The notes: generated from the letters alone by a model not told the origin. A DNA stretch of 64,000 bases from Collimonas arenae (GCF_001584165.1 NZ_CP013233.1:1302001-1366000); one strand, 5' to 3'. Counted from the stretch's first letter, positions 1 to 10,450 are shown. Numbers and translations are program-made.

Positions 1-1428
1 GAACGGTCGGCCCTTGCCGGTCAGTTCGTTGAAATATTCATAGCGCAGGCCGGCCAGCACGATCCAGCGTGAATCGAGGTGGATCGAATCCTGCAGGAAG
101 ATGCCGCGCGAGATCAGCTTGTCGGTTTGATCGCTGTCGGCCGGGCTGATTTTGCTGCCGGCCGGCGTCAAGACGCCATACACCGGGTTGTAGATATTGA
201 ACTGGGTATTGCTCGGGCCGCGGTACAGGTCGGCCAGCACCCGGTAGTTGCGCATGTAGTCAACGCCGCCGACGATGTCGTGCTGGATGCCGCCCCATTG
301 CACTTTGCCTTCAGCGTTAAAGGTCAGCGTATGCGCCGACTGCACGCCGTTCTGGGTGGAATCGACACGGCGTGTGGCGACGCCGGTATTGTAGTTGACC
401 GACAGCACGCGGGCTTGCCAGTCATTGTAGTAGCTGCGGCTGAAGCCGTAGCCGCCACGCAGCGTCCAGTCCTGGTTGAGGCGGTGCTCGAAGCGCAGGT
501 TGACTGCGTCGGAACGCCCGGCAGAGACGTTGTAGGCTTCGTCGAAGCGGCGGTCCTTGGGCACCGCTACCGGATTGCCGGTGCGCGGGTCGATGATGGT
601 GCCGCGATCGATCGGCACCGAATAGTTCATGTGCTCATAAGCGAATGACAGCGTGGTGTCGCGGCCGTACCAGGCCAGCGAAGGTGCAACCACCGATTGC
701 GTGGTCTCGCCGAAATTGCGCCAGTAGTTGGTGCGCTGGTGATCGGCGATCAGGCGATATGCCAGCCCGGAATCGCCGATCGGCCCGGTCAGGTCAACCT
801 GCTCGCTGATGCCGCCATAGCTGGAGCCGCTAACAGTGACTGAACGCTGGGTTTCCAGCAGCGGCTTTTTGCTGATGACGTTGATCACGCCGCCCGGATC
901 CATGCTGCCGTACAGCATCGAGGATGGGCCTTTCAGCACTTCGACGCGCTCGGTGGTTGGCGTGAAGTTACGCGGCTGTACCGACAGCATGCCATCGCGC
1001 AGCATCGAGTTGTCACGGTTGTCGCCGAAGCCGCGTTTGATGATTGCATCCAGTGTGCCGCCCAGCGTATTACCCATGCGCACGCCGGATACTGTATCCA
1101 GCGATTCCGCCAGGCTGCTCGGCTGGCGGTCCTGGATGAATTGCGAAGTCACGACGGTGACCGCTTGCGGCACGTCGATCAGGGCTGCATCGCTGCGGCT
1201 GGCGACCGATGCGCGCTTTGCCTGGTAACCGTTTTCCGCTTTCGGATCGGCATCGCGGTTGGCCTTCACCGACACCGTTGGTAACACATTTTCATTGTTC
1301 CCTGCGCTGCCTGCCGCCACTGTAATTGGACTGCCGGATTGCCTGGATGTCTGGTCGTTCTGGATGTCGACCGCTATCGCGCCGTGCGTCAGCACGAGCG
1401 AACAGATTCCCACTATCTTCTTTTTCAA
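1..1428 (-). CDS. TonB-dependent siderophore receptor, C-terminus off the window
   Basis: Outer-membrane receptor that imports a ferric siderophore using TonB energy. The first 476 codons are present; the barrel C-terminus lies beyond base 1. The start is a TTG at 1428 followed by KKKIVGIC and a hydrophobic signal sequence, with a GAGGA ribosome site about 8 bases upstream. The plug domain shows DVPQAVTVV, SLAESLDTVSGV, the ERVEVLKGPSSMLYG motif and GGVINVISKKP, typical of the FhuE/FpvA-like siderophore class. Barrel strands follow. A TATAAT promoter and a Fur box lie directly upstream, so iron repression is expected. The ferric ligand cannot be told from sequence. Confidence 0.93.
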   Translation of the reverse strand, partial: MKKKIVGICSLVLTHGAIAVDIQNDQTSRQSGSPITVAAGSAGNNENVLPTVSVKANRDADPKAENGYQAKRASVASRSDAALIDVPQAVTVVTSQFIQDRQPSSLAESLDTVSGVRMGNTLGGTLDAIIKRGFGDNRDNSMLRDGMLSVQPRNFTPTTERVEVLKGPSSMLYGSMDPGGVINVISKKPLLETQRSVTVSGSSYGGISEQVDLTGPIGDSGLAYRLIADHQRTNYWRNFGETTQSVVAPSLAWYGRDTTLSFAYEHMNYSVPIDRGTIIDPRTGNPVAVPKDRRFDEAYNVSAGRSDAVNLRFEHRLNQDWTLRGGYGFSRSYYNDWQARVLSVNYNTGVATRRVDSTQNGVQSAHTLTFNAEGKVQWGGIQHDIVGGVDYMRNYRVLADLYRGPSNTQFNIYNPVYGVLTPAGSKISPADSDQTDKLISRGIFLQDSIHLDSRWIVLAGLRYEYFNELTGKGRPF

Positions 1429-1472
1429 AACTTTATCCTCGCCTGGCTATTTGTTTTTTGTAATGCAGCGGA

Positions 1473-1499
1473 ATTATAGCAAATGATAATCATTCGCAA
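1473..1499 (-). promoter_or_regulatory. Sigma-70 promoter of the TonB receptor
   Basis: On the minus strand a perfect TATAAT (1473-1478) lies about 45 bases upstream of the TTG start. The best -35 match is TTGCGA (1494-1499) with a short 15-base spacer. The Fur box covers the spacer and part of the -35. Confidence 0.6.
1479..1497. promoter_or_regulatory. Fur box
   Basis: Nineteen bases with the core ATGATAATCAT match the classical Fur consensus at 15 of 19 positions by eye. The site lies across the promoter of the TonB receptor, the position expected for iron-dependent repression. Confidence 0.8.
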
Positions 1500-1840
1500 T
1501 TGACTTGTTGGTGATTGATGATGATTTTTCTGTGCAGGCCGGCGTTTAGCCTCCTCAGGATGTGATACGAAGACGGCGGCGAAGCGAGGCCCATGCGAAA
1601 AACGAACGCGCGGCATCTCAGCCGCTGCTTGCGCATTGCCCGATACAAGCCGAATGGGAGGGCGACGCAAAAACGCATCTCGGCATAAAATTCGGAAGCG
1701 CTCATGCGATTGCCGTGTGCTCGATCCTCGTCCGCGAGGAGTAGAATTAGGCGCAGTCGCTGCGTATCAATCCTGTGTCCTGGCGTCGACACGGGATTCG
1801 CTTTTCAAGATTTGACCCGTATTTTCCCTGAGGAACCTGC

Positions 1841-2656
1841 ATGCATTTCCCTGTACGAAAAACTTTCGTTTCCCTCATTTTTCTCGCGGCTTCCCACCTC
1901 GCCTTTGCGCAAGCACCGAAAACAGTGTTCATCGAAGACTTGACCTGGACCGAACTGCGCGACCAGGTCCAGGCCGGCAAGACCACCATCATCATTCCCA
2001 TCGGCGCCACCGAGCAGAGCGGCCCCGATGTCGCGCTCGGCAAGCACAATGTGCGCGTGAAGATACTGTCGCAACGCATTGCTGAAGGATTGGGCAATGC
2101 CTTTGTGGCGCCGGTCATCGCGTATGTCCCGGAAGGCAATACCGCGCCGCCGACATCGCATATGCGCTTCCCTGGCACCATCACGATTCCGGATGACGTC
2201 TTTGAAAAAATGCTGGAGTCGGCTGCCAATAGCTTCAAGGTTCACGGCTTCAAGAACATCGTTTTCTTGGGCGATCACGGCGGTTATCAGAACGACATCA
2301 AGAAAGTGGTGGCGAGCCTCAATAAAGCCTGGTCCGGCTCGCCGGCCCGCGCAATTGTGCCGCCGGAGTATTACGCCAGCAGCTCGGACGGCTTCGCGCA
2401 AATACTGCGCCAGCACGGTTTCCGCGATGATGAGATCGGCACCCACGCGGGGCTGGCAGATACCTCGCTGCTGCTTGCAGTAGCACCGCAGATGGTGCGC
2501 CAGGACCGATTGCGCAGCGGTCAGAAACTTGGGCTCGCTGATGGTGTCTATGGCGGTGATCCGCGCCGGTCGACCGCTGAACTCGGTCAGTTGGGTATCG
2601 ATGCGATTGTGTCGCGGACCATTGCCGCCCTCAAGGCGGATACGGCAGCCCGCTAG
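1841..2656 (+). CDS. Secreted creatininase-family protein with altered metal ligands
   Basis: 271 residues. An N-terminal signal peptide (MHFPVRK, hydrophobic stretch, cut near AFAQA) predicts export. The body has the creatininase fold markers PIGATEQ (about 53-59), LGDHGGYQN and GTHAGLADTS. Family members bind two metals and open cyclic amides. Here the usual EQH is E58-Q-S60, the usual ligand Asp is replaced by His69 (GKHN), and the NGHYEN-type motif is GDHGGYQN. Activity may therefore be changed or lost. The start has a GAGG site 5-9 bases upstream. It lies before a periplasmic propeller gene. Substrate unknown. Confidence 0.8.
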   Translation: MHFPVRKTFVSLIFLAASHLAFAQAPKTVFIEDLTWTELRDQVQAGKTTIIIPIGATEQSGPDVALGKHNVRVKILSQRIAEGLGNAFVAPVIAYVPEGNTAPPTSHMRFPGTITIPDDVFEKMLESAANSFKVHGFKNIVFLGDHGGYQNDIKKVVASLNKAWSGSPARAIVPPEYYASSSDGFAQILRQHGFRDDEIGTHAGLADTSLLLAVAPQMVRQDRLRSGQKLGLADGVYGGDPRRSTAELGQLGIDAIVSRTIAALKADTAAR

Positions 2657-2709
2657 TAAAGTCTCGGACTCTTTTTAATATTCTTACTTCCTAAATAACG
2701 GATTTCATT

Positions 2710-3881
2710 ATGCATGTTAATTTTCGCCGCTGTCACGCCTCGCATTGTCTGTCAGCGGTGCGTTGGCCGTTTTGAGTATCGCCTGTAGCGCATCGGCTGC
2801 GCCGGCAATCACCACGGTGCCTGGCATGGCGCCTGTGGTGAATCCCGCCAACTTATACAGCGAAGCTGGCGCCGGCCATTTCAGCCCAGCGGTGGCGGGC
2901 GCGCTGCCGCGCATTTATGTACCTAACCTGCGTTCTAACGATGTCTACGTGATCGATCCGGCAACCTTCAAGGTAGTCGAGAAATTCAAGGTCGGCTATA
3001 GCCCGCAGCACGTGGTGCCGGCCTGGGACCTGAAGACATTGTGGGTGGCGAACAATGCGGAAGGTCGGCCTGATGGCAGCCTGACGCCGATTGATCCGAC
3101 GACAGCCAAGCCTGGCAAGGAAATCCCGGTGGAGGATCCCTACAATATGTACTTCACGCCGGACGGCAAGGACGCCATCGTGGTGGTCGAGGCCCACGCT
3201 CAGCTCGATTTCCGCGATCCACATACGATGGCGCTGAAGTCCAGCCTATCGGTGCCGGAGTGTAAAGGCATCAATCACGCCGACTTCTCAATCGATGGCA
3301 AGTACGCATTGTTTACCTGCGAATTCGGCGGACGCCTGGCGAAGATCGACATGGTCAATCGCAAGGTAGTCGGCTACCTGCAATTGGACAAGAAGGGCAT
3401 GCCGCAGGACATCCGTATCTCGCCGGACGGCAAGGTATTTTTCGTCGCCGACATGATGGCCGATGGCGTTTATGTGGTTGACGGTGAGAGTTTCACCAAG
3501 ATCGGTTTCATTCAAACCGGAACCGGCACGCACGGTTTGTACCCAAGCCGCGACGGCAGCAAGCTGTATGTCGCCAATCGCGGTTCGAACAAGATCCACG
3601 GCCCACGCCATGGCAAGGGCAGCATTTCGGTGATCGATTTCGCCACGCGCAAGGTGGTGGCGAACTGGCCGATCCCTGGCGGCGGCAGCCCTGACATGGG
3701 CAATGTCAGCGCGGATGGCAAGATGCTGTGGCTGTCGGGTCGTTTTGATGATGTCGTCTATGCGATCGACACGACTACCGGCGCCGTCAAATCGATCCCT
3801 GTCGGCATGGAGCCGCATGGCCTGACAGTCTGGCCGCAACCTGGTCGTTATTCGCTGGGACACACCGGCAATATGCGCTGA
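2710..3881 (+). CDS. Periplasmic YVTN beta-propeller protein (frame break in signal peptide)
   Basis: About 390 residues. After the signal peptide come repeated blades with motifs such as YVPNLRSNDVYVID, VVEKFKVG, ISPDGKVFFVAD and LYVANRGSN. This is the YVTN/lactonase-like fold of cytochrome d1-type propellers; no haem or lactonase catalytic set is evident. The ATG at 2710 gives MHVNFRR, then the frame shifts by one. Adding one C at 2728-2730 joins it to LSRLALSVSGALAVL, a normal signal peptide. Without this, only a weak TTG start at 2745 serves. It follows the creatininase-like gene by about 50 bases, so co-transcription is likely. Confidence 0.75.
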
Positions 3882-3999
3882 TAGCGGATGTAGTTGATTT
3901 AGCAGAAATCGAAAGCCCTGGATTGGTCGCATGCGTGGCATTTGCGCGCTGGCGCAGCAGGGCTTTCGACATATCTATCGTTAAAAGGAATTTCCAGTC

Positions 4000-5036
4000 A
4001 TGAGTTATCACGCATCAAGCAAGCGTTACGAGAGCATGCAATTCCGTTTGTGCGGCCGCAGCGGACTCAAGTTGCCGTTGTTGTCGATGGGCCTTTGGCA
4101 CAACTTCGGCGACACCACCTCGCTGGCGCGCCAGCGTGAGATGGTACACACCGCGTTCGACCTTGGCATCACCCATTTCGACCTGGCCAACAATTACGGG
4201 CCGCCATATGGCAGCGCCGAAACCAATTTCGGCCGCATCCTGAAAGAAGACCTGCGTCCTTACCGCGATGAACTGATCATCTCGACCAAGGCCGGTTGGG
4301 ACATGTGGCCGGGCCATACGGGCAGGGCGGCGGTTCGCGCAAATATGTGCTGGCCAGCCTCGACCAGAGCTTGCAGCGCCTAGGCCTGGAGTACGTTGAC
4401 ATTTTCTATTCGCACCGCTTCGATCCGGAAACACCGCTGGAAGAAACCATGGGTGCATTGGCAACGGCCGTGCAGCAAGGCAAGGCGCTGTACGTCGGCG
4501 TTTCATCCTATTCACCGGCCAAGACTGCCGAAGCCGCCAAACTGCTGCGCGAGTGGAAAGTGCCTTGCCTGATTCATCAGCCATCCTACAACATGCTCAA
4601 CCGCTGGATCGAGCAGGGTTTGCTGGATACGCTGGAGCAGGAAGGCATGGGTTGCATCACGTTTACTGCATTGGCGCAGGGGTTGTTGAGCGACAAATAC
4701 CTGAATGGCATCCCGCAGGATTCTCGCGTCAATCGCGAAGGCGGCGGTTCGTTGCAGCAGGCTCACCTGAGCCCTGAGAACCTGGCGCGGGTGCGTGCGC
4801 TGAACGAGATCGCCAAGGCGCGTGGCCAGAGCCTGGCGCAGATGGCGTTGGCCTGGGTGCTGCGCGATCCACGTGTGACCACCACCTTGATCGGCGCCAG
4901 CAGCCCGGCCCAGATCCGCGAAAACGTGGCGGCTTTGGAGCGGCTGGATTTTTCGAAAGAGGAATTGGCGGCGATCGATGTCCAGGCGCAGGACGGCGGC
5001 ATCAACCTGTGGGAGCGTTCCTCGAAAGGCGAATGA
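4000..5036 (+). CDS. gpr: Aldo/keto reductase, YghZ/Gpr type (frameshifted)
   Basis: Likely NADPH-dependent reductase of the YghZ class, which in E. coli reduces L-glyceraldehyde 3-phosphate and methylglyoxal. With one C restored at 4314-4315 (CC, where GPYGQGG is expected) the frame is 345 residues, the usual length. AKR tetrad residues are visible in FDLANNYGPPYGSAE (Asp, Tyr), ISTKAGWDMWPG (Lys) and DIFYSHRFD (His). The ATG at 4000 has AAAAGGA about 10 bases upstream. A strong terminator follows. The split is one of many single-base losses in this window and is probably not biological. Confidence 0.85.
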
Positions 5037-5060
5037 GCGGTAGGCACGCGCAGGGATGAA

Positions 5061-5088
5061 AACGGACGCCGCGGCGTCCGTTTTTTTT
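5061..5088 (+). terminator. Rho-independent terminator after the aldo/keto reductase
   Basis: Perfect 10-base arms (ACGGACGCCG / CGGCGTCCGT, 5062-5081) followed by a run of eight T. Confidence 0.9.
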
Positions 5089-5186
5089 CGATTTTTCGCA
5101 ATATTAAAATGCATAATTGCTAATGATCGACCACTTTCGCGAGCGAGGATGCTTCGCAGCGCGATACACGTGTGCAGAACAAGATT

Positions 5187-5324
5187 ATGATGGCGCTATT
5201 GGCATTCTCGCGCATCCCGGTGGGTTATTTTGAGCCGCTGAAGATCGACAATGCCGCAACCCGTCAAGGAGCCGTCATGATCGGATTCATGTTGTTTTTG
5301 CAGTACACGCAATCGGGACACTAA
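5187..5324 (+). CDS. Possible 45-residue leader ORF before sdaA
   Basis: An ATG at 5187 opens 45 codons (MMALLAFSRIPVGYF ... LFLQYTQSGH). The stop TAA overlaps the sdaA ATG as TAATG, which would allow translational coupling. The ribosome site is weak and I recognise no family. It may be a chance frame or the remnant of a lost gene. Confidence 0.2.
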   Translation: MMALLAFSRIPVGYFEPLKIDNAATRQGAVMIGFMLFLQYTQSGH

Positions 5325-6714
5325 TGAACATCAGCGCATTTGATTTATTCAAGATCGGTATCGGCCCATCCAGTTCGCATACCGTGGGACCAATGATTGC
5401 CGCCAACCGGTTTGCTGCACATCTGCACGATACCGGCCTGCTGGACGCAGTGCATGCGGTGCGGGTCGAGTTGTATGGTTCGCTCGGCGCTACCGGAAAA
5501 GGACACGGCAGCGACAAGGCGGTGCTGCTGGGATTGGAAGGCAACCTGCCGGACAACATCGATCCCGACCATGTCGAGCCGCGCCTGGCGGAAATCCGCA
5601 GCAGCAGGAAATTGCTGTTGAACGGTACGCATCCGATTGGCTGCATCGAAAAGGAACACGTGCTGTTTTTCCGGCGCGAGGCGTTGCCGCAACATCCGAA
5701 CGGCATGCGCTTCGTGGCGTTGGACGCGAGCGGCAATGAGATCGCCGTGAAGGAGTACTACTCGGTCGGCGGCGGGTTTGTGGTCAGCAAGGAAGGGCAA
5801 CGCGTCAACCTGGTGCAGGCCGGTAGCGTCCAGGCGGAAGGCGAGTTGCCGTATCCATTCCATTCCGGTGCCGATCTGCTGCGCATGAGCGCGGCAAGCG
5901 GCCTGACGATTGCGGCCTGATGATGGAAAACGAAAAGCACTGGCGCACGGCGGAAGAGGTGCGCGAAAAAATGCTGGGCATCTGGGATGTGATGGCGGCG
6001 GCGGTACGACGTGGTTGCTCGATCAGCGGCGAATTGCCGGGACCGATGAAGGTCAAGCGCCGCGCTTCCGAACTGTACCGGCAGTTGAAGGAGCGCTCCG
6101 AGGAATCGCTGATCGATCCGTTGTCGATGCTCGACTGGGTCAATCTGTACGCGATGGCAGTCAATGAGGAAAATGCCGCCGGCGGACGGATCGTCACCGC
6201 ACCGACCAACGGCGCCGCAGGCGTGCTGCCGGCAGTGCTGCACTATTACACCAAGTTCATTCCCGGCGCCAATCGTGATGGCGTCATGACCTTCATGCTG
6301 ACGGCTGCGGCAATCGGCTTGATCTACAAGGAAAACGCTTCCATCTCGGGCGCCGAAGTCGGCTGCCAGGGCGAAGTCGGCGTTGCCTGTTCGATGGCAG
6401 CTGGCGCGTTGGCGGCGGTATTGGGCGGCAGTACCGAACAGATCGAGAATGCCGCCGAGATCGGCATGGAACACAATCTCGGCATGACGTGCGACCCGAT
6501 CGGCGGATTGGTGCAGATCCCCTGCATCGAACGTAATGCGATGGGCGCGGTGAAGGCGATCAATGCCGCTCGCATCGCTTTGCGCGGCAACGGCAAGCAC
6601 TATGTATCGCTCGACAATGTCATCAAGACCATGATGCAGACCGGCGCCGACATGAAAACCAAATACAAGGAAACCTCGCGTGGCGGTTTGGCGGTCAATG
6701 TAATCGAGTGCTGA
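5324..6714 (+). CDS. sdaA: L-serine dehydratase (frameshifted or split)
   Basis: Deaminates L-serine to pyruvate and ammonia with a [4Fe-4S] cluster. The first half has [18 protein letters not shown] and the YYSVGGGFV motif of the beta domain. The second half has [18 protein letters not shown], and cysteines in [16 protein letters not shown] and PCIERNA that match the cluster ligands of E. coli SdaA. The frame breaks at 5916-5917: one extra C turns GCGGCCTGATG into the expected AALMMENE join, giving 463 residues. As written, the halves overlap as TGATG, which could instead mean two coupled subunits, but the single-chain form is usual in proteobacteria. Confidence 0.9.
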
Positions 6715-6950
6715 AGCGTCTGTGGATATTTCGCTTTTGAATTGCCAATATCAGCCGGTACAGCAATCTGTGGCAGATTGGTCTACCATTTGGACAGAGC
6801 AGCGCCAGTGGCGGCAAGCCCGCCAGTCATCACTCTTTCCCCTAGGCATTTATCCAGGCAGAGATTCGCACGCCGATAACCCGAATTGATGGACATTGTG
6901 ATAATGTCGCTGCCACCGATTTTTTTATTCGCGTATTCAGGAGACCATTA

Positions 6951-9260
6951 ATGAGCACCCCCACAACCCTTTCTGCGGCCGAGCAGGCCCTGCGCGACGC
7001 TGCGCTGGAATATCATCGCAGCCCGACGCGCGGCAAGATCGCCGTGGTGCCGACCAAGCCATTGTCGAACCAGCGCGACCTGTCGCTGGCGTATTCTCCT
7101 GGCGTAGCGTATGCCTGCCTGGCGATTCATGAAGATCCGGAAACTGCGGTCGAGTACACCTCGCGCGCCAATCTGGTAGGCGTCATCACTAACGGCACCG
7201 CAGTGCTTGGCCTGGGCGATATCGGCCCGCTGGCAGGCAAGCCGGTGATGGAAGGCAAGGGCTGCCTGTTCCATAATTTTGCCGGCATCGACGTATTCGA
7301 CATTGAACTGGCTGAACGTGATCCGGACAAGCTGGTAGAGATCATCGCTGCGCTGGAGCCGACGCTGGGCGGCATCAATCTGGAAGATATCAAGGCGCCG
7401 GAATGTTTCTACATCGAGAAGAAGCTGCGCGAGCGCATGAAGATCCCGGTTTTCCACGATGATCAGCACGGCACGGCCATCATTTCGTCAGCAGCGTTGT
7501 TGAACGGTCTGGAACTGGTCAACAAGAAAATCGGCGAAGTGAAATTGGTCGCCTCCGGTGCCGGCGCTGCGGCAATTGCCTGCCTCGACCTGATGGTGGA
7601 ACTGGGTGTCAAACGCGAAAACATTTTCGTTTGCGATTCGCGCGGCGTGATCCACGACAAGCGCGAAGACAAGCTGGATGTATCGAAGCAACGCTATCAG
7701 CAAATCACCAATGCACGCACTCTAGCCGACGCGATTGTCGATGCCGACGTGTTCCTCGGCTGCTCGGCGCCAGGCGTACTGACGCAGGATATGGTCAAGA
7801 CCATGGGCCGTCAGCCGATCATCCTGGCGCTGGCCAATCCGGAACCTGAAATCCGTCCGGAACTGGCGCTGGAAGCGCGGCCGGACTGTATCATCGCCAC
7901 CGGCCGTTCCGACTATCCGAACCAGGTCAACAACGTTCTGTGTTTCCCGTACATTTTCCGTGGCGCGCTGGATTGCGGCGCCACCAGCATCACAGAAGCG
8001 ATGAAGGTTGCCTGCGTGCGCGAAATCGCCGACCTGACCAAGGCCGAGATCAGCGAAGAAGTGGCATCCGCCTATGCCGGCCAGGAATTGCATTTCGGAC
8101 CGGAATACATCATTCCAAAGCCTTTCGATTCGCGCCTGATCCTGCGCATCGCGCCGGCCGTGGCGCGTGCCGCCGAAGAATCCGGCGTGGCCACTCGTCC
8201 GATCAAGGACATGGATGCTTATCGCCAGTCGCTGATGCGCTTCGTCAGCCATACCGGCATGTTCATGCGCCCGGTATTCCTGGCTGCACGCGGCGAGCCG
8301 CAGCGCATCGTCTACGCCGAAGGCGAAGATGAACGCGTGTTGCGCGCGGTGCAGATCGCCCTGGAAGAAAAACTGGTGCAGCCGATCCTGATTGGCCGTC
8401 CGGCGGTGATCGAGGCGCGCATCAAACGCGCCGGCTTGCGCTTGCAGGCTGGACGCGATTTCGAACTGGTCAATCCGGAAGATGACTCCCGTTTCCGTCA
8501 GTACTGGGAAACCTATCACGAGATCAAGGCACGCGACGGCGTTACGCCCGAGATGGCGAAATCGACACTGCGCCGCTCAAACACCACCATTGCTTCGCTG
8601 CTGGTCAAGCTGGGCGATGCCGACGGCATGTTGTGCGGCCTGGTCGGACGTTTCGACAGCCACCTGGAGCATGTGAGCGACATCATCGGCCTGCGCGAAG
8701 GCGCCAAGTGCTTCGCCGCCATGAACGGCCTGGTGCTCGACAAGCACACCTTGTTCATTGCCGACACCTTCGTCAATGACGATCCAGACGCCGAGCAACT
8801 GGCCGACATCGCTGCCATGGCGGTGGAAGAAGTGCGCCGCTTTGGTGTGCCGCCCAAGGTGGCATTCCTGTCGCATTCGATGTTCGGCTCCAGCACCCGT
8901 CCTTCGGCCAAGAAGATGCGCGCCGCACGCGACTTGTTCGTCAAGCGCATGCCGGATGTCGAAGCCGATGGCGAGATGCACGGCGACGCCGCGCTGAGCG
9001 CTGAGGTGCGGGCGCAGTTCCTGCCGAAATCGACGCTGAGTGGCGATGCCAATGTCCTGATCACACCGAACCTGGATGCCGCAAACATCCTGTTCAACGT
9101 GTTGAAGATGACCGGTGGCCAGGGCGTGACGGTTGGTCCGGTATTGCTCGGCGCTGCTGCGCCGGTGCACATCCTGAACCCATCGGCAACGGTGCGACGG
9201 GTCGTCAACATGACCGCCCTGGTAGTGGCAAACGCGATTTCTGCCAAGCAGGGCGCGTAA
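6951..9260 (+). CDS. maeB: NADP-dependent malic enzyme with phosphotransacetylase-like domain
   Basis: 769 residues, the normal MaeB size. It decarboxylates malate to pyruvate with NADP. The malic enzyme part (about 1-425) shows YSPGVAYAC, the metal-binding [10 protein letters not shown] and the nucleotide-binding [15 protein letters not shown]. From about 440 ([15 protein letters not shown]) to the end is the phosphate acetyl/butaryltransferase-like regulatory domain. The ATG at 6951 follows a CAGGAGA ribosome site. It stands alone, with a strong downstream hairpin. The 236 bases upstream hold no gene. Confidence 0.97.
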   Translation: MSTPTTLSAAEQALRDAALEYHRSPTRGKIAVVPTKPLSNQRDLSLAYSPGVAYACLAIHEDPETAVEYTSRANLVGVITNGTAVLGLGDIGPLAGKPVMEGKGCLFHNFAGIDVFDIELAERDPDKLVEIIAALEPTLGGINLEDIKAPECFYIEKKLRERMKIPVFHDDQHGTAIISSAALLNGLELVNKKIGEVKLVASGAGAAAIACLDLMVELGVKRENIFVCDSRGVIHDKREDKLDVSKQRYQQITNARTLADAIVDADVFLGCSAPGVLTQDMVKTMGRQPIILALANPEPEIRPELALEARPDCIIATGRSDYPNQVNNVLCFPYIFRGALDCGATSITEAMKVACVREIADLTKAEISEEVASAYAGQELHFGPEYIIPKPFDSRLILRIAPAVARAAEESGVATRPIKDMDAYRQSLMRFVSHTGMFMRPVFLAARGEPQRIVYAEGEDERVLRAVQIALEEKLVQPILIGRPAVIEARIKRAGLRLQAGRDFELVNPEDDSRFRQYWETYHEIKARDGVTPEMAKSTLRRSNTTIASLLVKLGDADGMLCGLVGRFDSHLEHVSDIIGLREGAKCFAAMNGLVLDKHTLFIADTFVNDDPDAEQLADIAAMAVEEVRRFGVPPKVAFLSHSMFGSSTRPSAKKMRAARDLFVKRMPDVEADGEMHGDAALSAEVRAQFLPKSTLSGDANVLITPNLDAANILFNVLKMTGGQGVTVGPVLLGAAAPVHILNPSATVRRVVNMTALVVANAISAKQGA

Positions 9261-9312
9261 GTAGTTTTCAGTAGTTAATTTTCAGTAGTTAAGCGAGTAG
9301 TTAAAAACAGTT

Positions 9313-9363
9313 AAGGGGCAGGACGATGCGCCGCGTTGCGGCTGCAAAGTCCTGCCCCTTTTC
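9313..9363 (+). terminator. Terminator after maeB
   Basis: Arms AAGGGGCAGGAC (9313-9324) and GTCCTGCCCCTT (9349-9360) around a 24-base loop, ending in TTTT. Just before it lie short direct repeats of CAGTAGTTA. Confidence 0.75.
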
Positions 9364-9399
9364 TCATTAAATACGGTTTTCTTTCGGGAGGCTGCGCCG

Positions 9400-9672
9400 T
9401 CAGTCAAACAGCTCCTGCCAGAAATTTTCCTTCTTCTTCGGCCTGCGATAATCGTCGTGATGCGATCCCTGCTGGCTCGACCAATACTCGGGCTGATGCC
9501 GCACTGGCGCCGGCGGCTGTGTGCGCGCCAGTTCTTGCGTCGACAGCTGGATGATCTTGTCCAGTTCGCCGCGATCCAGCCAGACACCGCGACAGCCCGG
9601 GCAATAATCGATTTCGACACTCTGACGCTCGCTCATCACAAGCTCCTTGTCTTTGCATACGGGGCAATACAT
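9400..9672 (-). CDS. Small zinc-ribbon (TFIIB-type) protein
   Basis: 90 residues. The N-terminus is MYCPVCKDKELVMSER, then DYCPGCRGVWLDRGELDKII: two CPxC knuckles of the zf-TFIIB family followed by the conserved WLDRGE motif. The C-terminal part is low-complexity and charged (HHDDYRRPKKKENFWQELF). I chose the ATG at 9672 because a GGAG site sits seven bases upstream; an ATG two codons earlier is too close to it. Function is unknown in this family. It is followed, on the same strand, by nothing of clear relation. Confidence 0.85.
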   Translation of the reverse strand: MYCPVCKDKELVMSERQSVEIDYCPGCRGVWLDRGELDKIIQLSTQELARTQPPAPVRHQPEYWSSQQGSHHDDYRRPKKKENFWQELFD

Positions 9673-9746
9673 AGTCATTCTCCAAAATATTGAATTGATG
9701 GCACGAGATAAATGCCTGGCGTGGTCCGCACGCACAGACACCGTGC

Positions 9747-10433
9747 TTAATCCTTGTTAGCAAATCCGAGTAACTGCAGCAGGCTGGTAAACAGGTTGAA
9801 GATCGACACGAACAGGCTGACGGTCGCCATCACATAATTGGTTTCGCCGCCGCGCACGATGTTGTTGGTTTCGAACAGGATCATGCCCGACATCAGCAGC
9901 ACGAATACCGCGGATACGGTCAGCGACAGCGCAGGGATGCTGAAGAAGATCGCCGCCAGTCCAGCCACGAAAGCCACCAGTACGCCAACCGTCAGCATGC
10001 CGCCCATGAACGACAGATCACGCTTGGTGACCAACGCATAAGCCGACATGCCCAGGAAAATCACTGTGGTGCCAGCCAATGCCATCGCTACCGTGAGGCC
10101 GCCGTTCGGCATGCTCAGGTATTGGCTGACGATCGGCCCCAGGGTGTAGCCCATGAAGCCGGTCAGCGCGAATACCATGCCCACGCCGAGGCCGCGGTCA
10201 CGGTACTTGGTCACCAAAAACAGCAAGCCGAAGTAGCCGGCCAGGGTGATGATGATTCCTGGGCTGGGCAGGCTCAGGGCGACCGAGGCGCCGGCAACGA
10301 TGGCGCTGAAGCCGAGGCACAGCGACAGCAGCAGATAAGTGTTGCGCAAGACCTTGCGTGCAGCACCATCCATTACCGTGGAGGTCGAATACTTGGCGCT
10401 GCTGCTTCTCAATATATTGAAGCGGTTGTTCAT
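9747..10433 (-). CDS. Bax inhibitor-1 / YccA family membrane protein
   Basis: 228 residues with seven hydrophobic segments and the family motifs FALTGFMGYTLGP and LFETNNIVRGGETNYVMAT near the C-terminus. In E. coli the relative YccA binds the FtsH protease and modulates membrane-protein turnover. The start at 10433 gives MNNRFNILRSSS. It lies 17 bases after an HPF-like gene on the same strand, so the two may be co-transcribed. Whether it acts as an FtsH modulator or a Ca2+ leak channel cannot be told. Confidence 0.9.
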   Translation of the reverse strand: MNNRFNILRSSSAKYSTSTVMDGAARKVLRNTYLLLSLCLGFSAIVAGASVALSLPSPGIIITLAGYFGLLFLVTKYRDRGLGVGMVFALTGFMGYTLGPIVSQYLSMPNGGLTVAMALAGTTVIFLGMSAYALVTKRDLSFMGGMLTVGVLVAFVAGLAAIFFSIPALSLTVSAVFVLLMSGMILFETNNIVRGGETNYVMATVSLFVSIFNLFTSLLQLLGFANKD

Positions 10434-10450
10434 GATGTCCTTTCTTAAAA

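Larger units (their letters stand above)
1429..1840. other. Intergenic region between receptor and creatininase-like gene
   Basis: About 410 bases. The receptor-proximal 70 bases hold the Fur box and promoter. In the rest (about 1500-1830) I see no convincing gene, riboswitch or repeat. Short open frames exist on both strands but have no family features or good ribosome sites. Confidence 0.5.

Noticed and set aside
1490..1792. Short frames between the receptor and creatininase-like genes
   Set aside because: Several overlap on both strands without motif, ribosome site or plausible composition.
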